Shown: positions 37,734-47,078, counted from the stretch's first letter. The stretch is 64,000 nt of DNA from Hartmannibacter diazotrophicus (GCF_900231165.1 NZ_LT960614.1:4279501-4343500); one strand, 5' to 3'. Numbers and translations: made by a program. Notes: a model not told the origin generated them from the sequence alone.

Positions 37734-38190
37734 CCGCTGGACAGACGTCCGGCCGCGATAAATCCCGTCCCGGACCAGAATCGGCAACGAAGGACATGCG
37801 GAAAAAAGGGTCAGCGCTACCCGTCGCCCGGCCGGACGCTTCAGCCGCGTGTCTTGAAACAAGCGCAACCTTATGACCGCCAACAGGCTTGTCCTCAACA
37901 TCCGCGCATTCGCCCGGTTTCGGGCGAAGTCAGTTCAATGTCCGCTCGGGAAGGAAACAGTCTAGTCAGAATTCGTTAACCAGTTCTTCCGGCCCGCCGG
38001 TCCGGAAGCATTGCATCCTCATGCGTGCCCATGCCTCAGCATCAGGGCAAGATCATGGCCGGGACACATTTCGGCTCGCATTGAAGCCTGGCATCAGTCC
38101 GCTTCGAGCAAAACCGGCAGGATCGCGACCTTATCCGGTCCAACTCCGCGGTCGTCCGCAAACGGCTTGCCGCATCGTGGCTCCAGGCCT
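37734..38190. other. Non-coding region between rlmH and envC
   Basis: These 457 bases contain no convincing gene; short plus-strand frames look like noise. A perfect 8-bp hairpin, TTCGCCCG-GTTT-CGGGCGAA, lies at 37909-37928 without a T-run. A TTCGTTAACC element at about 37972 resembles half of a CtrA site but lacks the second half. The envC promoter is probably in this region. Confidence 0.4.
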
Positions 38191-38673
38191 TCAGGCCCGA
38201 TGATAGGGATGACCTGAGAGCATCGTCACGCTACGGTAGATCTGTTCTGCGATCAGAATTCGCACAATCTGGTGCGGCCAGGTCATGTGGCCGAGAGCGA
38301 TGGTTCTCTCGGCGCGCTGGAGCAAGGCATCGCCATGGCCATCCGCTCCGCCGATGAAGATGTCGACGCCAGCACGCCCGCCATCGCGGGCCTCCGACAG
38401 AAGCGTGCAGAATTTGTCGCTGGTGGGCGTCTCGCCCCGCTCGTCCAGCACGACCAGGAGTGACTTGCCCTGCACGCCGGCAAGAAGCGCCTCGGCCTCC
38501 TCGGCCTTGCGGGCGGCAGCACTCGAGGCCCGGCTTTCGGTCAGTTCGCGCACGCCGACCGGCGAGAGGCCGACGGCCCGCCCCGCCTTGTCCGCACGAT
38601 CCAGATAGCGCGCAACGAGTTCACGCTCCGGACCGGCCTTCAGCCGGCCCACCGCATGAATGGTCACACGCAT
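38191..38673 (-). CDS. rlmH: 23S rRNA pseudouridine-1915 N3-methyltransferase
   Basis: This 160-residue SPOUT methyltransferase acts on assembled 70S ribosomes. The start MRVTIHAVGRLKAGPERELV is typical. The knot region has LVVLDERGETPTS, VDIFIGGADGHG and ALGHMTWPHQIVRILIAEQIYRS, ending in the family-typical GHPYHRA. It is in the conserved proA-nadD-rsfS-rlmH order, 25 bp after rsfS. Confidence 0.97.
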   Translation of the reverse strand: MRVTIHAVGRLKAGPERELVARYLDRADKAGRAVGLSPVGVRELTESRASSAAARKAEEAEALLAGVQGKSLLVVLDERGETPTSDKFCTLLSEARDGGRAGVDIFIGGADGHGDALLQRAERTIALGHMTWPHQIVRILIAEQIYRSVTMLSGHPYHRA

Positions 38674-38698
38674 ACTTCGCCCCGGTTACGCTCGCCGA

Positions 38699-39106
38699 TC
38701 AGCCGACCCGTCGGCCTGAGTCCGGGTCCGCCCACATCTTCTCCAGATTGTAGAAGGTACGGACTTCCGGCCGAAAGACATGCACAATCACGTCGCCGGC
38801 GTCGATCAGCACCCAGTCGCAGGCCGTCTGGCCCTCGACGGAGGCATTGCCGAGACCGGCATCCTTGAGGTCTTTCAGGAGATGTTCGGCGATCGCCGCG
38901 ACATGTCGGTGAGAACGGCCGGACGCCACGACCATAAAGTCGGCAACCGGTGTTTTCGCGGTGATGTCGAGAGCGACGATATCCTCGGCCTTGCTGTTTT
39001 CCAGGCTCGCGAGGACAGCGGCAAGGGCCGCTGAAGGGTCCGCATCGGTCATGGCAACCGATGAAACCGGCGCGACTGAACTCGCGCCTTCGGACATGTG
39101 CAACAT
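38699..39106 (-). CDS. rsfS: Ribosome silencing factor
   Basis: RsfS binds L14 on the 50S subunit and blocks subunit joining in starvation. The domain (SKAEDIVALDITAKTPVADF, VVASGRSHRHVAAIAEHL, DWVLIDAGDVIVHVFRPEVR, TFYNLEKMW) is complete. The start is uncertain: ATG at 39106 (MLHMSEGA, with GGGAGG 14 bases upstream) gives 135 residues, while ATG at 39052 (MTDADPSA) would also fit. Confidence 0.94.
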   Translation of the reverse strand: MLHMSEGASSVAPVSSVAMTDADPSAALAAVLASLENSKAEDIVALDITAKTPVADFMVVASGRSHRHVAAIAEHLLKDLKDAGLGNASVEGQTACDWVLIDAGDVIVHVFRPEVRTFYNLEKMWADPDSGRRVG

Positions 39107-39232
39107 ATTCAGGGGATTAACCTCCCTTCGGTGATTCCACGGGGCGCCGCTTGCCGGAAAGCCCCATCCCTCCCTGCCTGACAACAGGGACAGGCGACTT
39201 CGAATGTGCGCCCGGACGATGAATTTTTCAAG

Positions 39233-39871
39233 TCAGACTGCCGATTCAGCCGCCGGGCTCTCTGTCCCGGTCCGGGTGTCCCGACGGTTCCGCCGCAGTT
39301 CGGTCGAGGACAGCGGCGATCGCCGGCCGGTCAGAAAGACCCAGGCCGGCGGCTTCAGGGAAGCGATGCACGCCGCATCGCTGGCATCGATCCGGTAACG
39401 CGCGAAGGTGCGCGCCGCCGGCGAATTCAGTGCCTTCAGGCTGGCGCCCGGCCGGTCGACCACCACCACCGGCACCGTTTCGACGATTTCCCGCCAGTCG
39501 CCCCAGCGATGGATCGTCGCCCAGTTGTCGGCGCCGATGACGAGAACAAAGCGCACATTCGGCCTCATCCGCGTCAGCCGGCGGATCAGGTCGATCGTGT
39601 AGCGCGTGCGAAGCCGCGCCTCCAAGTCGGTGACGATCATGCGCGGGTGGCGTGCCAGTTGGCGCGCATTGTCCATGCGCTCGGCCATGGACGGCAGGCG
39701 GCCGGTGTCCTTCAGGGGATTGCCGGGTGTGACCAGCCACCAGACCCGGTCGAGCCGCGCCCGGCGCATGGCCATCAGGCTCGCAAGACGATGGCCGAGA
39801 TGCGGCGGATCGAAGGATCCTCCGAACAATCCCACGGCCATCCCCGCTACGGTCGGTGGAAGACGCTGCAT
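39233..39871 (-). CDS. nadD: Nicotinate-nucleotide adenylyltransferase
   Basis: The 212-residue enzyme makes nicotinate adenine dinucleotide from NaMN and ATP in NAD synthesis. It has the nucleotidyltransferase start GLFGGSFDPPHLGHRLAS (HxGH type), WWLVTPGNPLK, DLIRRLTRMRP, FVLVIGADNW and the late SSTELR motif. It lies 19 bp downstream of proA in the same transcript. Confidence 0.96.
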   Translation of the reverse strand: MQRLPPTVAGMAVGLFGGSFDPPHLGHRLASLMAMRRARLDRVWWLVTPGNPLKDTGRLPSMAERMDNARQLARHPRMIVTDLEARLRTRYTIDLIRRLTRMRPNVRFVLVIGADNWATIHRWGDWREIVETVPVVVVDRPGASLKALNSPAARTFARYRIDASDAACIASLKPPAWVFLTGRRSPLSSTELRRNRRDTRTGTESPAAESAV

Positions 39872-39890
39872 GAGCCCCCGAAGCGGAAGG

Positions 39891-41174
39891 TCAGGTGCGA
39901 ACCTGACCCGTCCCCGTCACGCGATACTTGAAACTCGTGAGCTGCTCGGCGCCGACAGGCCCGCGCGCGTGCATCTTGCCGGTGGCAATGCCGATCTCGC
40001 CGCCCATGCCGAATTCGCCGCCGTCGGCGAATTGCGTCGAGGCGTTCCACATGACGATCGCCGAGTCGATGCTGTTCATGAACCGCATGGCCGTTTCGGC
40101 ATCGTCGGTGATGATCGCTTCGGTATGGTGCGAGCCGAAGGTCTCGATATGCTCGATGGCCGCATCGACCCCGTCGACGACCCGCACGGCGAGGATCTTG
40201 TCGAGATACTCCGTGCGCCAATCCTCTTCGCTGGCGACCTTCGCCGCCAGATAGATCGCCCGCGTCTCCGCATCCCCCCGGATCTCGCAGCCTTCCTCGG
40301 CAAGAGCCTTCAGGATGCCGGCAAGATGCGCCTTGGCGAAAGAGCGCTCGACGAGCAGCGTTTCGGCGGCCCCGCAGATGCCCGTGCGCCGAAGCTTGGC
40401 GTTGAGGACGATGGCTTTCGCCATTTCCGGATTAGCCTCGGCGTCGAGATAGACGTGGCAGATGCCTTCCAGATGCGCGAAGACCGGCACCCGCGCCTCG
40501 GACTGGACACGCGCGACAAGGCTCTTGCCGCCACGCGGCACGATCACATCGATATGGCCATTGAGCCCAGCGAGCATCTCGCCCACGGCCGCCCTGTCGC
40601 GGGTCGGCACGAGCTGGATCGCGTCGGCCGGAAGGCCCGCCGCCTCAAGCCCCTCGACCAGCGCATTGTGGATCGCCGACGAGGTCTCGAAAGTGTCCGA
40701 GCCGCAGCGCAGGATCGAGGCATTGCCGGCCTTGAGGGCCAGACCGCCTGCATCCGCCGTCACGTTCGGGCGGCTTTCGAAGATGATGCCGATAACGCCG
40801 AGCGGCGTTGCCACCCGCTCGATCTTGAGCCCGTTCGGCCGGTCCCAGGCGGCCAGCACCCGGCCGACAGGATCGGGAAGAGCGGCGATGTCTTCCAACG
40901 CCGCTGCAATGGCCTCGACGCGGGCCTCGTTGAGTGTGCCGCGATCGAGGAAGGAGTCGATCCGGCCGGCCTCATGCATGGCGGCGACGTCACCCGCGTT
41001 GGCCGCAAGGATCGCCGGGGTGGAGGCGCGAACGGCCGAAGCCATCGCCTTCAGAGCGGCGGTCTTTTCCTGCGGCGACGCAATGGCAAGGCGCCGCGCG
41101 GCCTTGCCCGCCCGCTCGCCGATCTCTGCCATAATGGCCGCCACATCCCCGTCCGTCTTGGTCCTGTCCAGCAT
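39891..41174 (-). CDS. proA: Gamma-glutamyl phosphate reductase
   Basis: The 427-residue enzyme reduces glutamyl-5-phosphate to glutamate-5-semialdehyde with NADPH in proline synthesis. Landmarks are [40 protein letters not shown], the catalytic cysteine region [16 protein letters not shown] (about residue 265), and the C-terminal [21 protein letters not shown] (split here as [14 protein letters not shown]). It opens the proA-nadD-rsfS-rlmH group; proB is not next to it in this window. Confidence 0.97.
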   Translation of the reverse strand: MLDRTKTDGDVAAIMAEIGERAGKAARRLAIASPQEKTAALKAMASAVRASTPAILAANAGDVAAMHEAGRIDSFLDRGTLNEARVEAIAAALEDIAALPDPVGRVLAAWDRPNGLKIERVATPLGVIGIIFESRPNVTADAGGLALKAGNASILRCGSDTFETSSAIHNALVEGLEAAGLPADAIQLVPTRDRAAVGEMLAGLNGHIDVIVPRGGKSLVARVQSEARVPVFAHLEGICHVYLDAEANPEMAKAIVLNAKLRRTGICGAAETLLVERSFAKAHLAGILKALAEEGCEIRGDAETRAIYLAAKVASEEDWRTEYLDKILAVRVVDGVDAAIEHIETFGSHHTEAIITDDAETAMRFMNSIDSAIVMWNASTQFADGGEFGMGGEIGIATGKMHARGPVGAEQLTSFKYRVTGTGQVRT

Positions 41175-41511
41175 CGCACGTCACTCCGCCGCCGTCAGTT
41201 CGGTCGGCTTCCATCCATAAAGGCGGCCCTGATAGCATTTTGCGGAGAAAATTGCAGCCCTCAAGCGATCCTTGCTCCCGCACAGGACTTCACAAGTTGC
41301 GGCCCGGACGTTCTGTAAAGGAGTTGGTTACCAACTTCGTTGATCCTTCCTCAAGAATTCGGCGCCGCCTCCTACTTCTTCTGGGATGCCAAAAGTCTGC
41401 CGGATTTCGAGGTTAGTCGAGCCATGTGTTTGAAACGGGGATGGACCCGAGCGATGGCTTCTGACGACAGTCACACGGTGGCCAGGACGACCGCCGGTTA
41501 GGGTCAAGAAC
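41175..41511. promoter_or_regulatory. Divergent region between proA and the DUF2778 gene, with a 15-bp palindrome
   Basis: No gene is visible in these 337 bases. AGTTGGT-T-ACCAACT (41322-41336) is a perfect 7-bp inverted repeat with a one-base centre, the form of a dimeric repressor site. It lies about 150 bp upstream of proA and 176 bp upstream of the DUF2778 start. Its regulator is unknown. Confidence 0.45.
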
Positions 41512-42891
41512 TTGACGGCAATAGACTTCTACGGCGCGGTGCCGGCTTCGACGCGCGGGCGCCCTGCGAGAACCTGGACACGCGCCTCCCGTGGGGCAAC
41601 GGTCGGTGCGAGCATCGCTGCGCTGGCGCTCGCGGGCACGGCTTTGCTGTCCCTTGCCGGCGGACTTGCCGCCTACCATCTCGCCGATCGTGCCGCGAAC
41701 GCCGACAGGCACGGAACGCGGATGTTGGAGCCGGCGCTCCTGGTGCAGCAGGCCCAGCGCGCGCCTCAAGCCCGTCCGACTCTGTTTGCCCTGAACGACA
41801 CCCGCGCCAGCAAGACCGATCTGCTCGCCCCGAACCTGCCTGCGGAAATCCCGGCCGAGCCCGTCAAGGAGGTGAAGGCCTTCGAGGCGGCCTGGTCCAG
41901 CTTCGGTCAGACGGTCGTCGCCAGCCGCTCCGGCGGTCCGGCGCTGGAGGAACGCTCCGCGGACCAGCTCGCGCCCTCCACGGACGTGGCCATGGCGGCG
42001 AATGCGCAGGCAGCCGGCAGCAACGCCGCCGTCGCGATGGAGATCGCTCTGGGCGACGCATCGAACGAGCCATCGGCCCCGATCGTCCTCGCCTCGCTGG
42101 AACAGGACGGCGACGCGGCACCGGACGGACTTGTTGCCGTTCCCGAGGACGAAACCGCCAGCCGACTGCCCTCCGCTCCGATCCCGCTGCCGACGACGCG
42201 GCCCATCGAAGTGGCGCGGCTGGAAGAGCCCGCACCCGAGAACGAGGCTCCGCCCGCGCCGGACAGCGCGGCCCCGTCCGCCGCAGCCAGCATGCCGGAG
42301 ACGGTTCCCCTTCGGGGCCGCCAGCCGGAGCCCCCCGAGGACAAGCCGCTCGGCGGGCGCACCAGCCCCTATGCCATCGCCTATGCCAAGGATGAGGAAG
42401 CGCCGGCCCGCAGCAAGGGCATTTTCGGCTCCATCGGCCGCCTCTTTTCAGGCGGTCCGCGTGGCCCGGACATGGCTGAGATCGGCAACCGCACCGCCGT
42501 CTACGATATCTCGACGGCGACGGTCTACATGCCCGACGGCAGCAGGCTGGAGGCTCATTCCGGTCTCGGGTCCATGATGGACGACCCGAGTTTTGTGAAG
42601 CAGAAGAACAAGGGGCCGACGGTCCCCAACGTCTACAAGCTGGTCATGCGCGAGTCGCTGTTCCATGGCGTGGAGGCCGTCCGCCTGCTGCCCCACGACG
42701 GGGTCAACAAGTATAATCGCGACGGCTTCCTGGCGCATACCTACATGCTTGGAAAGTCCGGCCAGTCCAACGGCTGCCTCAGCTTCAAGGACTATCAGGC
42801 CTTCCTGAAGGCCTTCAAGGCCGGCAAGGTCAACCGGATGATCGTCGTGCCGGAGATGTCGAAGCTGAGCACCTATACCGCGATGCTGTGA
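41512..42891 (+). CDS. DUF2778 / L,D-transpeptidase-like envelope protein
   Basis: The 459-residue protein starts with TTG (AGGG eight bases upstream). It has one membrane helix near residues 29-55 (ALALAGTALLSLAGGLAAYH), a long disordered Ala/Pro/Glu-rich linker to about 320, and a C-terminal DUF2778 domain. That domain carries a His and Cys arranged as in L,D-transpeptidases: AHTYMLGKSGQSNGCLSF (HxxxxxxSxxSNGC). DUF2778 includes the Tlde1 transpeptidase toxins of type VI systems, but members like this are common in Rhizobiales and probably act on the cell's own peptidoglycan. No immunity gene or T6SS gene is nearby. Confidence 0.8.
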   Translation: MTAIDFYGAVPASTRGRPARTWTRASRGATVGASIAALALAGTALLSLAGGLAAYHLADRAANADRHGTRMLEPALLVQQAQRAPQARPTLFALNDTRASKTDLLAPNLPAEIPAEPVKEVKAFEAAWSSFGQTVVASRSGGPALEERSADQLAPSTDVAMAANAQAAGSNAAVAMEIALGDASNEPSAPIVLASLEQDGDAAPDGLVAVPEDETASRLPSAPIPLPTTRPIEVARLEEPAPENEAPPAPDSAAPSAAASMPETVPLRGRQPEPPEDKPLGGRTSPYAIAYAKDEEAPARSKGIFGSIGRLFSGGPRGPDMAEIGNRTAVYDISTATVYMPDGSRLEAHSGLGSMMDDPSFVKQKNKGPTVPNVYKLVMRESLFHGVEAVRLLPHDGVNKYNRDGFLAHTYMLGKSGQSNGCLSFKDYQAFLKAFKAGKVNRMIVVPEMSKLSTYTAML

Positions 42892-42903
42892 TCCGATTGC
42901 CGG

Positions 42904-43623
42904 CTATCCGGCCGCGGGAAGTGTTGGTCCGGCCACGGGCTTTGCGGTCGCGCGCACCAGCTTCTGAACAAGGTTGCGGCTGATGCTGGCCTGCAGGGCA
43001 TAGCGCACGGACTGGCACTTGATCAGTCGGCCGGCCAGCAACTCGCGGCTGAACCAGGCATAGCGCACGGCCCCGGATGACAGAACGGTCGCCAGAGCTC
43101 CTCCGCCGTCGGCCCAGGTCATCTCGCCGATGAAATCCCCCGGCCCGCAGTCGCCGGCGTTGCGCCCGCGAGACTGCACCTGTGCCGTGCCGGCCGAGAT
43201 ATACATGAGCCCGCCGACGGGCTTGCCCTCCTCTGCGAGGACAGCCCCATCCGGGACCTCGCGCCATTCGGCGGCGGAAAGCAGAATTCTGGCTTCGGAA
43301 GGGGAAGCGCCAGGTGCGATCGCCTCCAGCATTCGGCGTTCTTCCTCGGTCATGGAGGGCGGACGGTTCAGCCACCAGATGATGGCGAGCTGGACGAGAT
43401 TGACGAGGACGAAAATGCTTTGCCAGAGGACGCTCACCGGATCGACCACAACAAGAATCCGGTAGGCGACGCTCATCATGCCGTAAACAATGGCAAGGGA
43501 TCGCAACCAGACGATGTTGCGCATGAACATCGACGCGACAAGCACCAGATAGATGAGGTGGCCGACCATAAGGTCCGGCTGGCTAAAGGCCTTCGCCAGG
43601 TCTTGCTGTATGAAATCCATCAT
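42904..43623 (-). CDS. Popeye-like membrane protein with cyclic-nucleotide-binding domain
   Basis: With the ATG at 43623 (GGGGG six bases upstream) the protein has 239 residues. Three membrane helices (about 18-34, 37-59, 64-85) end with SVLWQSIFVLVNLVQLAIIWWL, which resembles the third helix of Popeye-domain proteins. A cNMP-binding beta barrel follows (about 110-225) with VLAEEGKPVGGLMYISAGTA and GPGDFIGEMTW. The Arg that normally binds the cNMP phosphate (PRxA motif) is not present (GGALATV), so ligand binding may differ, as it does in Popeye proteins. It is 106 bp downstream of a GGDEF-EAL gene on the same strand. Confidence 0.72.
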   Translation of the reverse strand: MMDFIQQDLAKAFSQPDLMVGHLIYLVLVASMFMRNIVWLRSLAIVYGMMSVAYRILVVVDPVSVLWQSIFVLVNLVQLAIIWWLNRPPSMTEEERRMLEAIAPGASPSEARILLSAAEWREVPDGAVLAEEGKPVGGLMYISAGTAQVQSRGRNAGDCGPGDFIGEMTWADGGGALATVLSSGAVRYAWFSRELLAGRLIKCQSVRYALQASISRNLVQKLVRATAKPVAGPTLPAAG

Positions 43624-43729
43624 CAATGGCCCCCAGCCTACGCCGCCGTAGAGGGCCTGAAAAATACTGATTTTTTGCGCGACGGACAATGGATCGAGCC
43701 GGTTTTTACAGCCCGTCATCGACCCGGCT

Positions 43730-45340
43730 TCACTCCGCGAAGCGAAGGACCTTCTTCCAGTCCGTTGCGACAAGCGGCCTCGGCCGTCCGAAATGATACC
43801 CCTGGAACATCACGAGGCCGGCGAGGCGGGCAAGCTTCGACTGCTCGTCGGTCTCGATCCCCTCGGCAAGAACCTTGAAGCCAAGCAGATTGCCGATCTG
43901 GTTGACGGCGGCAACGAAGACCTGGGCGGTCGGGTCGTTCTCCAGCGTCTGGATATAGCTCTTATCGATCTTGACGATGTCCACGGGAAGTTCGCGCAGC
44001 ACCGCGAAGGAACTGTTGCCCGTGCCGAAGTCGTCGAGCGCGATCCTGAAGCCGATCTCGCGCATCTCCTTCACCTTCTGAAGGATATTGTCCGACGCGT
44101 TGAGGATCACCGTTTCCGTGATCTCGAGAACGAAATTCTCGGCGCTGCGCCCGCTTTCCCGCAAAGCGCTCTTGAGCATCGGAATGAGTTCCTCGCCCTT
44201 CAGCTGCTCGCCTGAAATGTTGACGAAGATCGTCGGATAGTCGGCCGCGGTGAAGTCGTGGCACACCCGCCGGAAGACCCATTCGCCGAGGGCGTCTATC
44301 AGGCCGGTCTGTTCGGCCACTGGCACGAAATGGCCGGGCGACGTCGGCCCGCGGAAGGGATCGGGCCACCGGACGAGAGCCTCAGCCCCGATGGCCTGCC
44401 CGTCCTTGCCGACGATCGGCTGATAATGCACGTCGAGGCGATCGAGGATGATGGCGGCCCGAAGGTCGCGCGCGTCCTTCCTCAGTTCGATCTGCTCTTT
44501 CTGCATTTCCTTGTTGAAGAGCGTCACCTGCCCCCGGCCGTTGCGCTTGCCGGCGTAGAGCGCGATGTCGGCGAATTGCAGCAGCGTATCCGAGAGATTG
44601 GCATCCTTCGGCGCCAGCGCGACACCGATGGAAAGCCCCTGGTATCCCCTGGTCTGTTCGTTCAGCGCCATTGCCGCCCGGCAGCGGTCCATGAAGTCGT
44701 TGATGTCGCTGAGCAGCCGCCAGTAGTCGGTCGCCTCGACGATCGCCGCGAATTCGTCGCCGCCGAGCCGGCCGATGGTCCAGCCGACCTGCCGTCTGGC
44801 GCAATCGACGATGCGTCTCAGCATGAGGTCGCCGGCGGCATGGCCGAAGGCATCGTTGATATGCTTGAAATGGTCGACGTCGATCAGAAGCAGCGCGAAT
44901 TCGCTCGATGGCCGCCCCTTCATCTGCGCACTGCGAATGTCCTGCAGCCGCGCGTCGAGGATGCCGATGAACTTGCGCCGGGTCAGGGCGCCGGTCAGGT
45001 GATCGACATTGATCAGCCGGTCCCTTTCTTCCTCGCGCTCCTCGATGTGGCCGGACAGGCGTCCGACGAAGAGAAAGCCGCCGAGAAGCGGAAAGAAGGA
45101 CGAGACCAGCAGCGCGCAGGCAAACAGTCCCCAGCCGTGCGGCAGAACGCCCCCGTCCGGGGATGTCGACATTTCCGCGCCGAAGAGCACAAGCGACAGG
45201 ACCGCAAAGACGCCCGCCACGAGCTGCATCTGCCGCGTCCGGCCGAGCAGCAGATGCACACGCGTCATCGACAGCTCCGCGGCCTCGGCGACGGAGCGCC
45301 GTCTCAGGAGAAAACCGACAATCGGCTGTTTCACCGCCAT
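43730..45340 (-). CDS. GGDEF-EAL cyclic-di-GMP protein, membrane anchored
   Basis: The 536-residue protein has two membrane helices (about 38-55 and 68-92), a GGDEF domain with intact active-site loop RLGGDEF (about residue 188) and LIDVDHFKHIND, then an EAL domain with EALVRW (about 317), VNISGEQL, LEITETVIL, IALDDFGTGNSS and VKIDKSYI. Key residues for both synthesis and breakdown of c-di-GMP look present, so it may be bifunctional. It lies next to the Popeye-like gene. A GATTG-A-CAATC palindrome (45434-45444) lies about 95 bp upstream of its start. Confidence 0.93.
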   Translation of the reverse strand: MAVKQPIVGFLLRRRSVAEAAELSMTRVHLLLGRTRQMQLVAGVFAVLSLVLFGAEMSTSPDGGVLPHGWGLFACALLVSSFFPLLGGFLFVGRLSGHIEEREEERDRLINVDHLTGALTRRKFIGILDARLQDIRSAQMKGRPSSEFALLLIDVDHFKHINDAFGHAAGDLMLRRIVDCARRQVGWTIGRLGGDEFAAIVEATDYWRLLSDINDFMDRCRAAMALNEQTRGYQGLSIGVALAPKDANLSDTLLQFADIALYAGKRNGRGQVTLFNKEMQKEQIELRKDARDLRAAIILDRLDVHYQPIVGKDGQAIGAEALVRWPDPFRGPTSPGHFVPVAEQTGLIDALGEWVFRRVCHDFTAADYPTIFVNISGEQLKGEELIPMLKSALRESGRSAENFVLEITETVILNASDNILQKVKEMREIGFRIALDDFGTGNSSFAVLRELPVDIVKIDKSYIQTLENDPTAQVFVAAVNQIGNLLGFKVLAEGIETDEQSKLARLAGLVMFQGYHFGRPRPLVATDWKKVLRFAE

Positions 45341-45599
45341 CCCGTCCCGATCGCTCCCTCACCTGGGCCACATGTGCGCGGCCGACCACTCGCGATTGCG
45401 TTGGAGAAGGAGGTAACCGAAAAAGATTAACGAGATTGACAATCAGACGAAGAAAGCAAAGGAAAAACAGTTATTTAAGCAGAACTAATTTAGCCGGATA
45501 ACATATGAGGACCAGTCCACCGGCGAGCACTCCCGGCATGCTGCGGCAACCAGCAGCAACGGCGGACCATCGTCCTCAACCGCCCCGGCGCGCGCAGCA

Positions 45600-47078
45600 C
45601 TACAGGCTGTAGCCCGCGATGTCGCCGATCCATTTCACGAAGGCGCCGGGGTCGTAGTTCACCGCGTGCCCGCCGTCCCAGTACATGGCGGCATTGACGT
45701 CGTAGCCGAGGTTTTCTGCGGCGGCGGCAAGGTTGCCGGAAACCGACAGCGACGTATCCGTGTCCATCGTGCCGACCCGGATCCACCAGTGCTTCGCATG
45801 GGACCCAGACGCTTCCTTAAGGAAGGGCATCGGATTCATCATCCGCACCGTCTCGGCAAGATCGGCATCGAGTTCGGCGGCGGGGTTGCCCGTCCCATGG
45901 CGCAGGCCGTAGAGCGTGAAATGCCGCGCGGGCGTCCTGCCAAGGCCGAAGAGATTGTTCTCGGGCGAGGAAAGATCGAAGGCGTCGAACGCTGGCGCCG
46001 CCTTCATGCGCGGGCCGACATGCGCGAGAAATCCGTTCCAGTCGAACGAGACGTCATCGCCCGAAAGGCTCATGAAGCGATTGCGGCCAAGATAGGCCGC
46101 CCGGTCCTTCTCCGGCAGCCACTTGAGAAAACGTCCGGCCGCCGGCTGCAGATAGGTCCGGGTCAGATAGTCGCCCATGGTTTCGGCGGTCAGCGGTCCG
46201 AAACCGCCCAGCCCCCGCAGCCCGAGCGAGGCCTGATAGCCGGCGAAGGCGGCTCTGAGTTCGTCCGAGACCGCGCGGTTGATCCGTCCGCCACCCTGGA
46301 GCGGATTGTCGCCCCAGTTCCATTCGTAGGCCATGTCGGCGTGTTCCAGATCGATGATCGGACACCAGACGCCGCTTGCGAAGACGGCGTCGCTCGCCTC
46401 GGCCGCTTCGAGGGTCTTCAAATGAGGCTCGTAGAGCGGACTGTCGCCCGTGGCGCCGAGAAGCGACGACATCGCGCCGCCGGCGCTGGTGCCGGAGGTG
46501 ACGATCCGATCCGTGTTGCCGGGAACGCGGCCCTTGTTGAAACGCAGGTAGCGGACCGCCGCCTTGAGGTCGACGATGGCCGCCGGCGCGACGCCATAAT
46601 GGACGCCGTCGGCACTGACGAGCGTGCGTCCGCGCGCGCCCGGTTCGACGACCACATGGCCGGCGCCAAGCGCGAGCAGGACATTGATGTTCTCGCCGGC
46701 GCCGTTCCGGTCGACGACCGAGGCGGGATTGAATCCCCCGACCGCCGTATGGAAGAGGATCGGCGCTTCGCTCGCATCCACCGGCCTGCCGTCGATCCGG
46801 ACCGGAACGGAGATATTGAGACTCTGATGACGCAGGTCGACCGGCCTGCCCACATAGGGAACGGCCTTGTAGAAGCGGTAGGTCACGTTCCGGACACCGT
46901 TGTGAACCGGGACCATCGCCTTCCGTTCGACGAACGTGTCCTTGTCAAAGATCAGGGAAATCTCCTTTCGCCCGCTGTCGGGAGGCGTTTCCTCGCGGAA
47001 CCCGGCCAGGACCCCGGCTGCACCGAGAACCGTTCCTGCGCCAAGACCGAGTTTGAGGATGTCTCTGCGGCCAATCAT
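45600..47078 (-). CDS. Tat-exported subtype-B tannase-like esterase
   Basis: The 492-residue alpha/beta hydrolase has an N-terminal twin-arginine-like signal (IGRRDILKLGLGAGTVLG). The sequence follows subtype B tannases: DTFVERKAMVPVH, a VAxPVD-like segment (YVGRPVDLRHQSLNISVPV), the nucleophile SGTSAGGAMSS (Ser198), and late Asp in VGTMDTDTS (about 439-441) and His in GGHAVNYD (His471). The complete Ser-Asp-His triad suggests hydrolysis of gallate-type or other aromatic esters outside the cytoplasm. The actual substrate is not known. No aromatic-degradation genes are adjacent. Confidence 0.8.
   Translation of the reverse strand: MIGRRDILKLGLGAGTVLGAAGVLAGFREETPPDSGRKEISLIFDKDTFVERKAMVPVHNGVRNVTYRFYKAVPYVGRPVDLRHQSLNISVPVRIDGRPVDASEAPILFHTAVGGFNPASVVDRNGAGENINVLLALGAGHVVVEPGARGRTLVSADGVHYGVAPAAIVDLKAAVRYLRFNKGRVPGNTDRIVTSGTSAGGAMSSLLGATGDSPLYEPHLKTLEAAEASDAVFASGVWCPIIDLEHADMAYEWNWGDNPLQGGGRINRAVSDELRAAFAGYQASLGLRGLGGFGPLTAETMGDYLTRTYLQPAAGRFLKWLPEKDRAAYLGRNRFMSLSGDDVSFDWNGFLAHVGPRMKAAPAFDAFDLSSPENNLFGLGRTPARHFTLYGLRHGTGNPAAELDADLAETVRMMNPMPFLKEASGSHAKHWWIRVGTMDTDTSLSVSGNLAAAAENLGYDVNAAMYWDGGHAVNYDPGAFVKWIGDIAGYSL

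Noticed and set aside
36408-37901. A 497-residue EnvC with its start at 37901
   Set aside because: The signal peptide starts at residue 57 of that frame, so the ATG at 37733 is the better start.
37972-37986. TTCGTTAACC as a CtrA site
   Set aside because: The second TTAA half at 7-bp spacing is missing.
37889-38203. A 104-codon plus-strand frame between envC and rlmH
   Set aside because: Ser/Arg/Pro-rich noise overlapping the rlmH end; no start signal.
41512-42891. A type VI secretion effector locus
   Set aside because: The DUF2778 domain fits, but there is no immunity gene, VgrG, Hcp or PAAR gene nearby, and the protein has its own membrane anchor.
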